Both the position numbers and the translations under genes were made by a program. Below the pieces are notes generated by a model, which was given only the letters and a program-made list of their open reading frames with translations, ran no database searches and was not told the origin of the DNA. Source: Cristatella mucedo (taxonomy: Eukaryota; Bryozoa; Phylactolaemata; Cristatellidae). From it: DNA of 64,000 bases. The stretch is taken from positions 145,001 to 209,000 of the forward strand of contig WPIO01000073.1 of assembly GCA_009760855.2 (NCBI GenBank), read 5' to 3'. This document shows positions 54,607 to 64,000 of the stretch, in pieces (within the stretch, counting starts at the first letter, position 1; each line of letters begins with the position of its first letter).

Positions 54607-55598
54607 GTGAGGCACTGCAGACTGCTCGTGCCAGTGCCTCAATATTTAGTGCTAGTGCCGAAGATTAGATAGGCTGCTCCAGGTGCTTGTGCACAGAGGG
54701 GGACTGTTGCTTGTTGCACCAATTCATGCTGCTTTTGCAGCTATTCAAATGCGTCGGAGCTGAAGAAATGCTAGTTATCAAAGGTTTTTAAGCAATGATA
54801 GGCCAAAGAAGCTGGCAGCCATTCTTCATAGCCAGCTGTGCATTGGTACTACTAATATCTTGTTGGATGCAGCAATACTTGTTGTGCATGATATGTGAGT
54901 GACCTAGTGGGATCAACGTCATCCTCTCCATCTGCCATCCGTCGTGATTTGTCTTGGGACCATAACGCATTGTTTGCACTACTTGTATGCTCGGGTGCCT
55001 TTGTTGCCTTAGTCTGGTTTAGGAGCCGGCTTGACTTGGCCATAGCTAGACATATAAGGTTTTTCAAATTCGGTGCCTTGCCAGGGCATCAGTCACTACT
55101 GTTGCCGAGACTCATATGGGTAATTGACTTATGAAAGCCAAAGTGGCATGTCCTCTTTTGCTAAAAATCAATTCAGCATCTGCTCAATCCACGTGAATCA
55201 TCCTTACCTTACGTGCAAATGTGTACTGCAATTGTGCTTGTTGCCATCCCTTATCAGTTGATATTCTCTCTTTCCACCCTTGTATGAAATGCCGAGATAG
55301 AGATTTCGTTGTCTTTGGGTGTTTTGCAATTACACTATTATTAATTGTTTATGCTACTCCTTTGCGAGAACTATTCTGTCATTGCAGAGCTCTGGAGGCA
55401 TATTATAATTCAAGCTGCCTGTTTAGTCGAGTTTCTTAACTCGAATATGCCACCGAGGATAGTTGTCCACAACTGCTTTCGTAAAAAGCTTCCGAGATTG
55501 CGTGGTAGCTACATTAACTACCTAAAAATGGGTCAAGTTTGTAAAAATTTATCTAGTGAGGTTATGTTTCGGCTGGCACAGCATAGACAAAGTGGATG

Positions 55599-55692
<94 letters not shown>

Positions 55693-58600
55693 CAGTGACA
55701 GACAGGCAGACAGAGATGGACAGACAGACAGAGACATGGAGAGAGACACGGAGAGAGACAGAGGCAGAGAGAGACAGCGAGACAGAGGCCGAGAGAGAGA
55801 CACAGAAAGAGGCAGAGACAGAGATATTGAACACTGATATTGACTCCGAAATCCGAGCAGAATGTGCCATTAATCAATGTAACAACAATCAATGGTATCG
55901 CGTTCTACTATTCATTCTCGTAAGTGATCATGTCTATTTTATCCTTGCTCCTTTATCTCTCTATCTCTCACTTTTTCCAAGTACATCAACTTCCTCGATG
56001 ACGTGTTAGACTACTGAAGACCGTACCAATTGATCCTAGCAAAGGCCAAATCTAGCTTCTATAGAAACATTGTTGAATCACAGATGCACAATCCAAAAAT
56101 GCTGATGTCGACGATCAACCATCTCCTTAACTGTTTCCAAGTTAGCTCCTCACCTAGTGAGCCTTGTGATGATCTAGCTGATAGCTTCTGTAGCTTCTTT
56201 GTGTACAAGATAGACTAGATCAGGGAGTCCATCCCCGGGGTAGCAACACCCCTTTGGAATCCTGTTGCCTCAACGTCTACATTCAAGGAGGTCATGAGCT
56301 ACCTCACCCTGAAGTTAATATTACAATCAAAGAAGACAACTAGCCCTCTATACCCTATCCCCGAGGTCTTGCTTCTACGATGTATAGGTCTGCTGCTGCC
56401 ATGCATAGCTAACATCATTAATATATCATTAGCCTCATGTCATGTCCCAGCACTTTTCAAAAAGGCTGTAGGCAGGCTTAAGAAAGCAACACTAGACCAA
56501 GAGAACATTAGCAACTTCCACCCAGTCTCCCATCAACCATTCCTATCAAAGACACATAGTAACGAGTCTTAGCAGACCAGCTGAACTTATAAATTGAAAC
56601 TTCAAATATAGCTAGGAAGTTCCAGTCTGTTTTTAGAACTAATTACTCTACAGAGTCCGCATTCGGGTGTATAACGAATGACCTTAGGAATGCAGACATG
56701 GGTAGAGTTTTTCTGCTTTACTTGCTTTGCTTTTATGCAGACATGTGTAGAGTTTTGCTTGATCTTTTGGCAGCTTTTAATAATATCGATCGCTAAGCTC
56801 TTCTTGATAGCCTCTTGTCTCGACTGGGTATCACTGGCAGTGCACTGCAATGGTTTAGGTCCTATCTCAGTGAGAGACTCCGGAGTATTGATGTGAACAG
56901 ACAAAGATCATCCCAGGAGCCATTGAGTATGAGATACCTCTGGGCCCAATGCTTGTTCCTGTACTTTTCACCACTTATACTGTCCCTCTTGCTGATAATA
57001 ATTGCCATGCACAACTTAGGCTTTCACTTCTATGCACAAGGCATTCAGTTGTATCTTTGCTTTGATCCCTCCCAGCTCTAAGGATGTCGAATTCCCTACA
57101 CACTCTTGCTGAATGTATTGCCGACATCCACACGTGAATGGCAGCAAACTTTCTCAAATTGAATGATGAGAAAACCAACTTATTAGTTACTGCATACTAA
57201 GTGTGACTCAGAAAGTGGAAGATTATCACTCAAAATCAGCTCCACTAGCATATTTTCTGTTGAATCTGTACATAATCTAGGTGTTTTCTTCCAAAGTGAT
57301 CTTTAATTAGACGTCCACATCAGCTCTGCAATCAACTCTGCCTATTTTCAGCGACAAAACATTTCTGAAATTTGGTCTTGCTTAGATAGGGAGACTACAT
57401 TTAAATCGGTCCATGAATTTAGGTCATGCAGTCTCGACTTCTGTAGCTCACTACATGTTGGTCTACCAGCCTGTGCAATCAGGTGCTTACAGTTGGTGCA
57501 AAACTCTGCAGGAGGCTTATCTGTGTGGAAATGCTGCATTAATTGACTAAAGAGTTCAGACTGTTGCATCCCTCTACAGCCCATCGCTTTTAACACTCAC
57601 CTGTTTGATACAGCTTTTTTTCTGTGTGTGTGACCTGTAATTTATTTGTTTATGCACTCAGCAATTGTGCATGTTATTGCTAAACAATTAATATGCTTCC
57701 TAATAAGCTTTTGTGAGCTGTATGTATGGAGATATAGTTATCTTAGGCTAGTGCTCTAATTTATTGTCATACTATTACTATTCATTTTAATCATGATAAC
57801 TGCCAGTTTTTGTGGTCGATACCCGGCTAATATTTACAAATTATCGCATACCGTGTTACAGTAGCATACTATCGAGTTAGAACTCAAGTGCATAACACAT
57901 CGTTTGCATAGCTTCCTCAGAGAACTTAGTCTCTATCCGCCCACTTCAAAACTTGGGGCAAGCAAATCAATAACTTAGGCTTAGTGTAATACATGATATC
58001 AAGCATGTTAAAGTAAACAAATCATGCTTAGGCCAGCATGCTAAAGCAAACATAGAGACAGTAATATCTACCGGCTAGTAAGACCTATTGCTAGCACTAT
58101 GAACTGAATCATGCACAGGTTAGCTAGCAGAGCATATCTGAACAAAAAAGACTAGTTATAATAATAATAATAACACACATGATACAGCTCTCTCAGAGAA
58201 CTCAATCTCTTTCTAGGTGCTTTATGTTTTCTGCAAAGGAAACACGATCGAATTGTGAGTGGTATCATGCCCGACAAAAAACAAGAATTACACGAGTAGA
58301 GGTGACATGGCACCCGTCCATGCATAAGTGCATAAGCTCTATTATTATAATAAAATAAGTAATTAAATATTAATACTAATTATATTAAGATTCATATAAT
58401 ATATAGTGTATACTATAATTATGAACTATAATATAATTATATAGTATATATATATATATAGAGAGAGAGAGTATATATGTGTATATATAGTAATAATAAT
58501 TAATGATTATTACTAATTTAATTACTAATAATTAATGTTATTAAGGGCACTGGAAGACTGAATCTAATTGAAAGCTAATCGCAAGCAGAATTTCATGCTC

Positions 58601-59099
58601 AATCACTAAGGGCTAACACTTTCTCTTTTACTGTTGGTTAGTCCTGGGATTGCATTTTTACTGCTATCCGTTTTATTCTTGCAGTTAAGACTTTACAGGC
58701 CTAAGTGTCAAAGTTGTCAGTCAAACACGAGACTGTGCCTCAGCTTCTGTCATGCGATGAGCCCTAAGCTGATTACCTAGTGCCTAAGTGTGGCTCGGAA
58801 CACGATATACCAGTGCAATGTGGATTGTGCAATGAGAGTCATTCTGCTCACCCGTCTTTATTTTTTGAGCAATACCCCACCGTTAAAAAGAATATGCTTT
58901 TATGGCTCTGTGAAGCTTAAGCATACTTTTTGCCGACTTAGCTTATGCATTCATAGCATGGCCGATGGTTGTTTTTGTTAGGTATACATTGGTGATCCTC
59001 ACAGCTGCACCTGCAGTGTCTTCCAGAAGGAAAAGGATCTGTGCAAACATATCAGTTGGTTGCTGCTGAAGAAATACAAGATTCCTCGCGAGGATCCAG
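54457..59099 (+). CDS. ZSWIM2-like: ZSWIM2-like SWIM zinc-finger protein, first two coding exons (partial)
   Basis: Homolog of the E3 ubiquitin ligase ZSWIM2 (MEX), which in known members has a SWIM finger followed by RING and ZZ domains. Plus-strand exon 54457-54606 starts at GCCATGG and codes 50 residues with AVSWRQDQALNSTMYILKTY and GPTGFLLKEE. This is the family's N-terminal signature, close to human SWHQDQAL and MGPTGFLLREE. The donor is AAG|GTGAGG, phase 0. The next exon, 58982-59099, begins VYIGDPHSCTCSVFQKEKDL and CKHISWLLLKKYKIPRE. CTC then CKH gives the CxCx(n)CxH zinc ligands. The donor after it is CAG|GTACAG, phase 1. RING and ZZ exons are not found before the window end, so the gene must continue to the right. 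A small upstream part of the first exon (from about 54443) is probably 5' UTR. The 4.4-kb intron between the exons is full of repeats. Confidence 0.85.
54607..56007. other. ZSWIM2-like intron, left part
   Basis: No gene recognised; includes the long GA tract below. Confidence 0.6.
55602..55826. repeat. (GA)n microsatellite grading into GACA-rich repeat
   Basis: About 90 bp pure GA, then about 130 bp of impure GAGACA and GACAGA units. Confidence 0.96.
56008..57750 (+). mobile_element. L2-A LINE, linker and RT, decayed
   Basis: Plus-strand linker (NPKMLMSTINHLLN, LADSFCSFFVYKID), RT start (LDQENISNFHPVS), NLGFHFYAQGIQLYLCFD (catalytic YADD lost) and the C-terminal word QLVQNSAGG, then a deletion into 3' UTR. 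Inside the ZSWIM2-like intron, same strand as the gene. Confidence 0.82.
57905..57965 (-). mobile_element. L2-A tail fragment
   Basis: Reverse complement of GATAGAGACTAAGTTCTCTG and neighbours; no ATT tail left. Confidence 0.55.
58158..58345 (-). mobile_element. L2-A 3' end fragment
   Basis: Reverse-complement ATT tail, AGAGAACTCAATCTCTTTCT, then 3' UTR words (AAACACGATCGAATTGTGAG). Confidence 0.8.
58346..58540. repeat. AT-rich low-complexity tract
   Basis: TATA and TAATTA repeats with a short GA block at about 58460. Confidence 0.85.
58982..59099 (+). CDS. ZSWIM2-like: ZSWIM2-like coding exon B (SWIM finger)
   Basis: 118 bases after the acceptor TTTTTGTTAG. Holds the whole SWIM motif with Cys, Cys, Cys and His ligands and ends in phase 1. 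Confidence 0.88.
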
Positions 59100-59267
59100 G
59101 TACAGGTTTTACCATATGTTGTTGTGGATTTTAAGCATCTCTCACAGTTTTTGGTTAAGCTGCGAAAGAAGTTGAAGGGTTTGTCAGGGTGAGCGATGCG
59201 TTGGATGTTCTGAAGGCACTAGAAAGCAAAAAGTAAATTAATGGTCGGCTAACTTAGCTACTTCATT

Positions 59268-59345
59268 TAAATAGCAGCAAAAGAGCCTTAGCAGCTATCA
59301 CCCCACTTTTCGCAGGCATGCGGCATCTCTATACTTAGTGGATCA
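59268..59345 (-). mobile_element. SINE2 3' fragment
   Basis: Minus-strand GGTGATAGCTGCTAAGGCTC and TTTTGCTGCTATTT match the SINE2 3' body; the tRNA head is missing. Confidence 0.65.
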
Positions 59346-59617
59346 TTAAATGCTCACTACTCAAGAGTGCTGTTACAGTTTAAATGCAGCTCACAGCAAA
59401 TTATTTCAATGCTGCCTCACCTCAGGGCTCAGCTATTTTAATTAGTTTCATTCTATCTCGACTTGATTTTGCCACTTTCTTGCTTCAGACTTGCCATCTG
59501 TATCAATTCATATACTTACTTGAATGGGGCTACAGTATTATTTCAGTGCAATGGAATACAACTTAACGATGCTCTAGCAAAGGTGCTAAGAATGTACATG
59601 CTAAATGTTGCTGATCT

Positions 59618-59880
59618 GCCTGTAATGTATCTCCATCTGTAACTCCACAAAGACTATGTGGGTATTACGCAGGAGAGTTTTGTATAGCTCACTCACAGCC
59701 TAAGCGGCTTTCGGTATGCATTTGGTAGCCATCAGACTTCATCTCACGCAATACAGAGAAAGTGGGAAGCATAGCAGAGTCAGGAGAGCAATTGAGGTAG
59801 TGAGCAGTATGAAAGTAGCAGCTCAGGACCACAGGAAAGGATGAGCCCTAGTCGGCAGCAGGAGAGTAGTTGTCGTTGCT
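59618..59880 (-). mobile_element. L2-B LINE 3' end fragment
   Basis: Reverse complement of the L2-B 3' UTR and C-terminal codons (GGCTTTCGGTATGCATTTGG) with the ATACATTAC end at 59623. Truncated at about 59880. Confidence 0.85.
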
Positions 59881-60225
59881 TGAGTGTTAGTTGTTACAGA
59901 AGAAGGGTCGAGTTGGGCCTACAGAATAGTTGCTATTCCATTGACAACTGGCCTGATAAATATCTATAGCACAACTGGTTCCTTTGATCCCGAAATTATT
60001 AAGGATTGCTTGGACTTGTTACTTGTTTTAAACTTGATTTCTATATAAAAGAGTCAGAAGACAGTGAAAGCCAACTCACATAAATTGCATTCGATAGCTA
60101 AGAGTTTGCACTGCCCTGCATATGTTCGAATGGTAAGGACCCCTACTTTAATAGGTTAGAGGTGGGCAACACAGCAGCCGTCCTGCTTTATTATTTTGAG
60201 AGCTTGGCAGATTCCAGTTACTTTC
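59881..60225. other. No feature recognised
   Basis: Intronic sequence without recognised repeat. Confidence 0.5.
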
Positions 60226-60792
60226 AATAATAATAATAATATTAATAATACAATTTATACAGCATGCTAAGATAACTAAATCTCTTTACTAGACACTTTT
60301 CACATGCTGGTAAGGAAGCATGTCCATTGGTTAGTTGTAACATGTGCAATTTCTTCACGAGCAAACACACAAACGATAATGCATGCTGGTGGAGCAAAGG
60401 CTATGAGGAGAAAAAGAATGTTTAGCTTCTTTTTAAATGACGTAAAGTCAGGAGATAATGTGATGCCAGTTGATAGCGAGTTATAAGCTCTGAGAGCATA
60501 AGGACTGAAGTTACTATCTTCAATGGATTTTATGTTCGTTAGAGGCACAAATAAACGGCTTAATTTGGATGAGCAGATGGACGATGCAATACCTGATTAA
60601 GGAGTGTTACTGCCACGTCTGCCTGAGCAAGAGAATGAAAGGAATTATAAGTGAGCGACAGAACCTTTAAGTCGAAACACTGCTTGATGGGGAACTAGTG
60701 CAGATCTATGAGAAGTTGAGCAAACTCACAGTTGCTACGTTAGCAGCAGCTAAGTCTAGCTACATAATTGTTCACCTGTTATGCTGCTCAAC
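60226..60792 (-). mobile_element. L2-A-like LINE 3' end
   Basis: Minus strand: SPYALRAYNSLSTGITLSPD and FTSFKKKLNILFL (equivalent to SSYAPKAWNSLPT and LTTFKNNLKTHLF), then 3' UTR and an ATT tail at 60226. A diverged copy or subfamily. Confidence 0.75.
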
Positions 60793-60805
60793 CTTACGTC
60801 CTGCA

Positions 60806-63565
60806 TGTCCTTGCTAGTGGAATCCTACAAGCGACACTAATTGACGTTCTGGACAAATTAGTTCGTCTGAGACTGTAAAACTTTGCCCTGATAGCCCAAT
60901 GGTTGGCTTCAGACATTAAATAGCTAATTCTAAGCGAAAGCTTCAGAAAGCATATGCAAGACCAGGGCTGAATGGCCATCGAGTGGCATCCTTAGACTAT
61001 TGTAAATCATGCCAATCCATCTTAGCTACAGCCATGTCTAGCTTCTATAAAAAGAAGTGGAATTACAGATGCATAATCCAAATGTATTAACGATCTCTTT
61101 AATTGCTCTCAGGTCAGCACCTCACTTAATGATCCTTCTGGCAATCTAGGAGATTGGTTTTCAAGAATTTTCATCCAGAAAAATAGACAAGATCAGAAAT
61201 TCCAATCTGAAGGTCACTGCATTCCCATTCGAAGCCTTCAGAAACATTCCCGTAGGACTCCTATCCATCAATTCCTCGGACCACCTCCAAAATGTATTTA
61301 AGTTCGCCACCAGTAACCTTAAAGTTCAATACCCAATCTAAGATGACTACTCGCTCTCAATATTCTACCCCACCGCCCTAGTTCTACTATGCATAGATCT
61401 GCTGCTGCCATGCATACCTAATATAATAAATATGCCCTTAGCCTCATGTCTTGTCCCTGTTCCTTTCTAAAAGGCAGTTATTAGGCCACTCATTAAGAAA
61501 GCAACACTAGACCAAGAGAACCTGAGCACACTCCGCCCTCTCCTTACTGCGGTTTCTATCAAAGACACTGGAACGAGTCGTGGCAGACCAACTCGACACT
61601 TAAATTGAAACTTCATACCTAGCTAGTAAGTTTCAGTCTGGTTTTAGAGCTAATCGCTCCACAAAGTCAGCATTGCTTCTGGTGTATAATGACGTACTCA
61701 GGAATGCAGACTTAGGTAGAGTATCTCTGCTTTCTTTGCTTGATAACGGATTGACTTCAAGGTTTTGTCGCTCACTTTTAGGTCTCTTCATTCTATGGCT
61801 CCAGCCTATCTTTCAGATATACTACCCCATCAGGCAAAGCATCGTACCACTCGCTTTTCGGAATCCAACAGTCTAGAAATACCTCGTACAAACCTTAAAT
61901 CCTTTGGAGACCGTGCATTTAGCTCGTATGCTCCCACAGCCTGGAACTCCCTCCCGACCTGCATCAGAACATCCCCCGACCTGACCACATTTAAAAGAAA
62001 CTTAAAAACATACCTATTTAGGACAGCATTTAGTGGGTCCTTGTGATTCGTCCTCGATGTGCTTATGCGTGCTGACACTGTTCATGCTGCCACTAACCAC
62101 ATTTGCATGCTGACCCAGTGCATGTAACCCCTAACCATGTTATTCATTTTGTTTGTTTTTCAAGCATGATTTTACTTACTATTCTATTGCGTATCACTTT
62201 GCAGCAAATGTAAAGCGCCTAGAAAGAGATTAAGTTCTCTGAGGGCGCTTTATCAAGTGCAATATTATTATTATTATTATTGATCTTTCGGTTGCTTTAG
62301 ATACGAGTCCTTCTCGAGCGCTTCTCATCTTGCCAGACCATCATTAGCACTGCACTGCAATCGTTTAGTTCCTATCTCAGTGGTAGGCTCTGGGGCATTG
62401 GTGTCAGCAGGCAGTAATCAGCCAAGGTGCCTCTAAAGTACTGGGTCCTCCAAGGCTTTGTTTGTGCTTGGTCTACTTCTTTTCCAAATTTATAACTTTT
62501 CTCAATTTATGATCTTTCTGTATCAGATGTAATCGCCAAGCGCAATTCGCGCTTTCATTTCTATGCAGATGAGGCACAGCTGTACCTATGCTTTGATCCC
62601 TCTAGGCCCTACATGGCATCAAACTCTCTTACCGTCCTTGCTGCATTATTGCTGACATTTTCACTTGGATGACAGGAAAATAGCTCAATTTAATGACGAT
62701 AAAACCAAGCTAGTACTTATGAGTAAATCTAGTGTGATTTGGAGATTAGTAACCTATCGCTCAACTTTGGCCCTGCCAGCATATCTTCTGTAGCATTTGT
62801 ACACAATCTGAGTGTCCTCTTCTAAAGTGACCTTTCACTAGACAACCCCATCAGCTCCATCGTAAAGTATGCCTACTTTCAGCGTCGAAAGATTGCAAAC
62901 ATTTGGGCCTGCTTAGAAAGGGATGCTACGTCAAAATTGCTCCATACATTTGTGACATCCCATCTCGACTTCTGCAACTTACTGCTTGCAGTTCTGCTGG
63001 TCTATTTAATCAGGCTCTTATAGTTGGTGCACAACTCTTTGGCTAGGCTTTTCTGTGGTGAGTGTCCCTGTTGTTACATTACACCACTTCACCAACCTGC
63101 ACTAGCTCCTCATCCAGCAGTGTATCGAGTTTAAGGTTTTGTCAGTCAATTTTAGGTCCATTCATTTTCTTGCTCCAGCCTGCTTATCAGAAATACTTCC
63201 CAATCAGGCTTGGCCGCATACCATTGCTCTTCTGACTCTAGCCGCTAGCTGTTACTCTACGTGACCTCAAATTATTTGGAGACCGTGCCTGTATTTTTTA
63301 TGCTTTCATGCCTGTAACTTACGTCTGAAGCCACGAAATTCCTGGCCTTGCCGACATTTAAAAATAAGCCGAACACACACCTGTTTCCTTGTAGTATGTG
63401 CTGGGTACTTGTGAATCGTCTTTTATGTGTTCGTGTCTGCTGGTACAGTGCATGTTATCGCTAAACAATTGATATGCTTCCTTTGCATCATATGTGAAGT
63501 GCCTAGAAAGAGATTTAGTTGTCATGGGGCACCATGCAAACGTCCTATTATCATCTGATTATTAC
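60806..63565 (+). mobile_element. L2-A LINE, near-complete RT half, interrupted by a younger L2-A
   Basis: Runs from the endonuclease C-terminal region (about 60806) through linker (61010-61250), RT (61500-61744 and 62284-63130) to the 3' UTR and AGATTTAGTTGTCATGGGGC with an ATT-type end near 63560. Many stops. A second L2-A 3' end sits inside at 61745-62279. Confidence 0.82.
61745..62279 (+). mobile_element. Young-looking L2-A 3' end nested in an older L2-A
   Basis: 5'-truncated copy with an open frame to 62046 (SLTFRSLHSMAPAYLSDI, SSYAPTAWNSLPT, TTFKRNLKTYLF), the full 3' UTR, AGAGATTAAGTTCTCTGAGG and an ATT repeat. TTGAT occurs on both sides (61740-61744 and 62280-62284), a probable target site duplication, and the host L2-A reads through if the insert is removed. 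Confidence 0.85.
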
Positions 63566-63589
63566 CATGTTCCAGAGGCTGGAAAATAG

Positions 63590-63705
63590 GAAGTAGTGAG
63601 CTTCATAAGTCTAGTAATCATTTGAAAAATGCACGGATCAGCTTAGCTGTTGTATCCTCATCTAGGCAATCCAAATTGTAAGCAATTTCAGTAGCTGTAA
63701 ACAGA
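63590..63705 (-). mobile_element. L2-A RT fragment, strongly decayed
   Basis: The plus-strand words GATCAGCTTAGCTGTTGTAT and GCAATCCAAATTGTAAGCAA loosely follow the minus-strand RT segment seen at 28940-29010. Confidence 0.45.
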
Positions 63706-63804
63706 GATGGAACCAGAATTTTCACCTGTAGGACCCAAAAGATTTTCATGGTTAGGGCAAGATCCGCAAAAGATGAAATATTACAGCATTAGTTATTATA
63801 TATG

Positions 63805-63941
<137 letters not shown>

Positions 63942-63961
63942 ATAATATTATAGCACAATCC

Positions 63962-64000
63962 TGGGCTGGTCCAGCGGTTAAGGTGCTCGCCCCGACTAAG
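63962..64000 (+). mobile_element. SINE1 head, cut by the window end
   Basis: GGGCTGGTCCAGCGGTTAAG and GTGCTCGCCCCGACTAAG match the tRNA-like head of the 41.3-kb copy base for base over most of its length. Confidence 0.8.

Noticed and set aside
55562-56009. Arg/Glu or Ser/Leu repeat proteins over the long GA tracts
   Set aside because: Translations of microsatellites in all frames; same at 5.4, 7.9, 14.0, 15.0 and 45.5 kb.

Overview
This is a metazoan nuclear DNA window. It has spliced animal genes with GT/AG introns, L2-like non-LTR retrotransposons, tRNA-derived SINEs, and many (GA)n, (CA)n and (GATA)n tracts. No prokaryotic gene, operon, CRISPR array or virus was seen. The gene content (a synaptotagmin-4-type gene, a pyroglutamyl-peptidase I and a ZSWIM2-like SWIM-finger protein) and the compact gene ends separated by repeat-filled introns fit an invertebrate, but I cannot name the phylum from the sequence alone.

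Layout. (1) 1-5400 is CpG-rich. It holds the 5' part of a synaptotagmin-4-like gene on the minus strand: a signal-anchor exon at 4744-4816 and a C2A exon at 3560-4401. The C2B half must lie beyond the left edge. (2) 5400-34900 is gene-poor. It contains microsatellites and many broken copies of one L2-like LINE (called L2-A here, with an ATT-repeat tail), one nested insertion of a second family (L2-B, with an ACATT-repeat tail), and SINE copies. (3) 35076-47283 is a complete five-exon pyroglutamyl-peptidase I gene on the minus strand. All splice phases agree and the Glu/Cys/His triad is intact. Its largest intron holds L2-B, L2-like fragments, a SINE, an odd array of ~170-bp repeats and a hairpin. 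(4) About 47284-47600 looks like a short shared promoter. From it a ZSWIM2-like gene runs rightward, with coding exons at 54457-54606 and 58982-59099; the rest lies beyond the right edge. Its introns (47.6-64 kb) are packed with L2-A, L2-B and SINE copies, several nested in each other.

How the parts relate. The three genes have no evident shared pathway: vesicle trafficking, peptide catabolism and ubiquitin ligation. The repeats do form a system. SINE1 has a tRNA-like head and a 3' end almost the same as that of L2-A, which is the signature of a SINE mobilised by its partner LINE. SINE2 is a second tRNA-derived family with its own conserved 3' end. No LINE copy here is intact. I found no convincing new biological system. 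The best leads are the SINE1/L2-A tail sharing, the L2-B copy ending about 25 bp from a splice acceptor, the intronic hairpin near 44.15 kb, and the repeat array with an inverted unit near 42 kb.

All intron/exon calls are by eye from splice consensus, reading phase and remembered family sequence; repeat boundaries are approximate to 5-20 bp.
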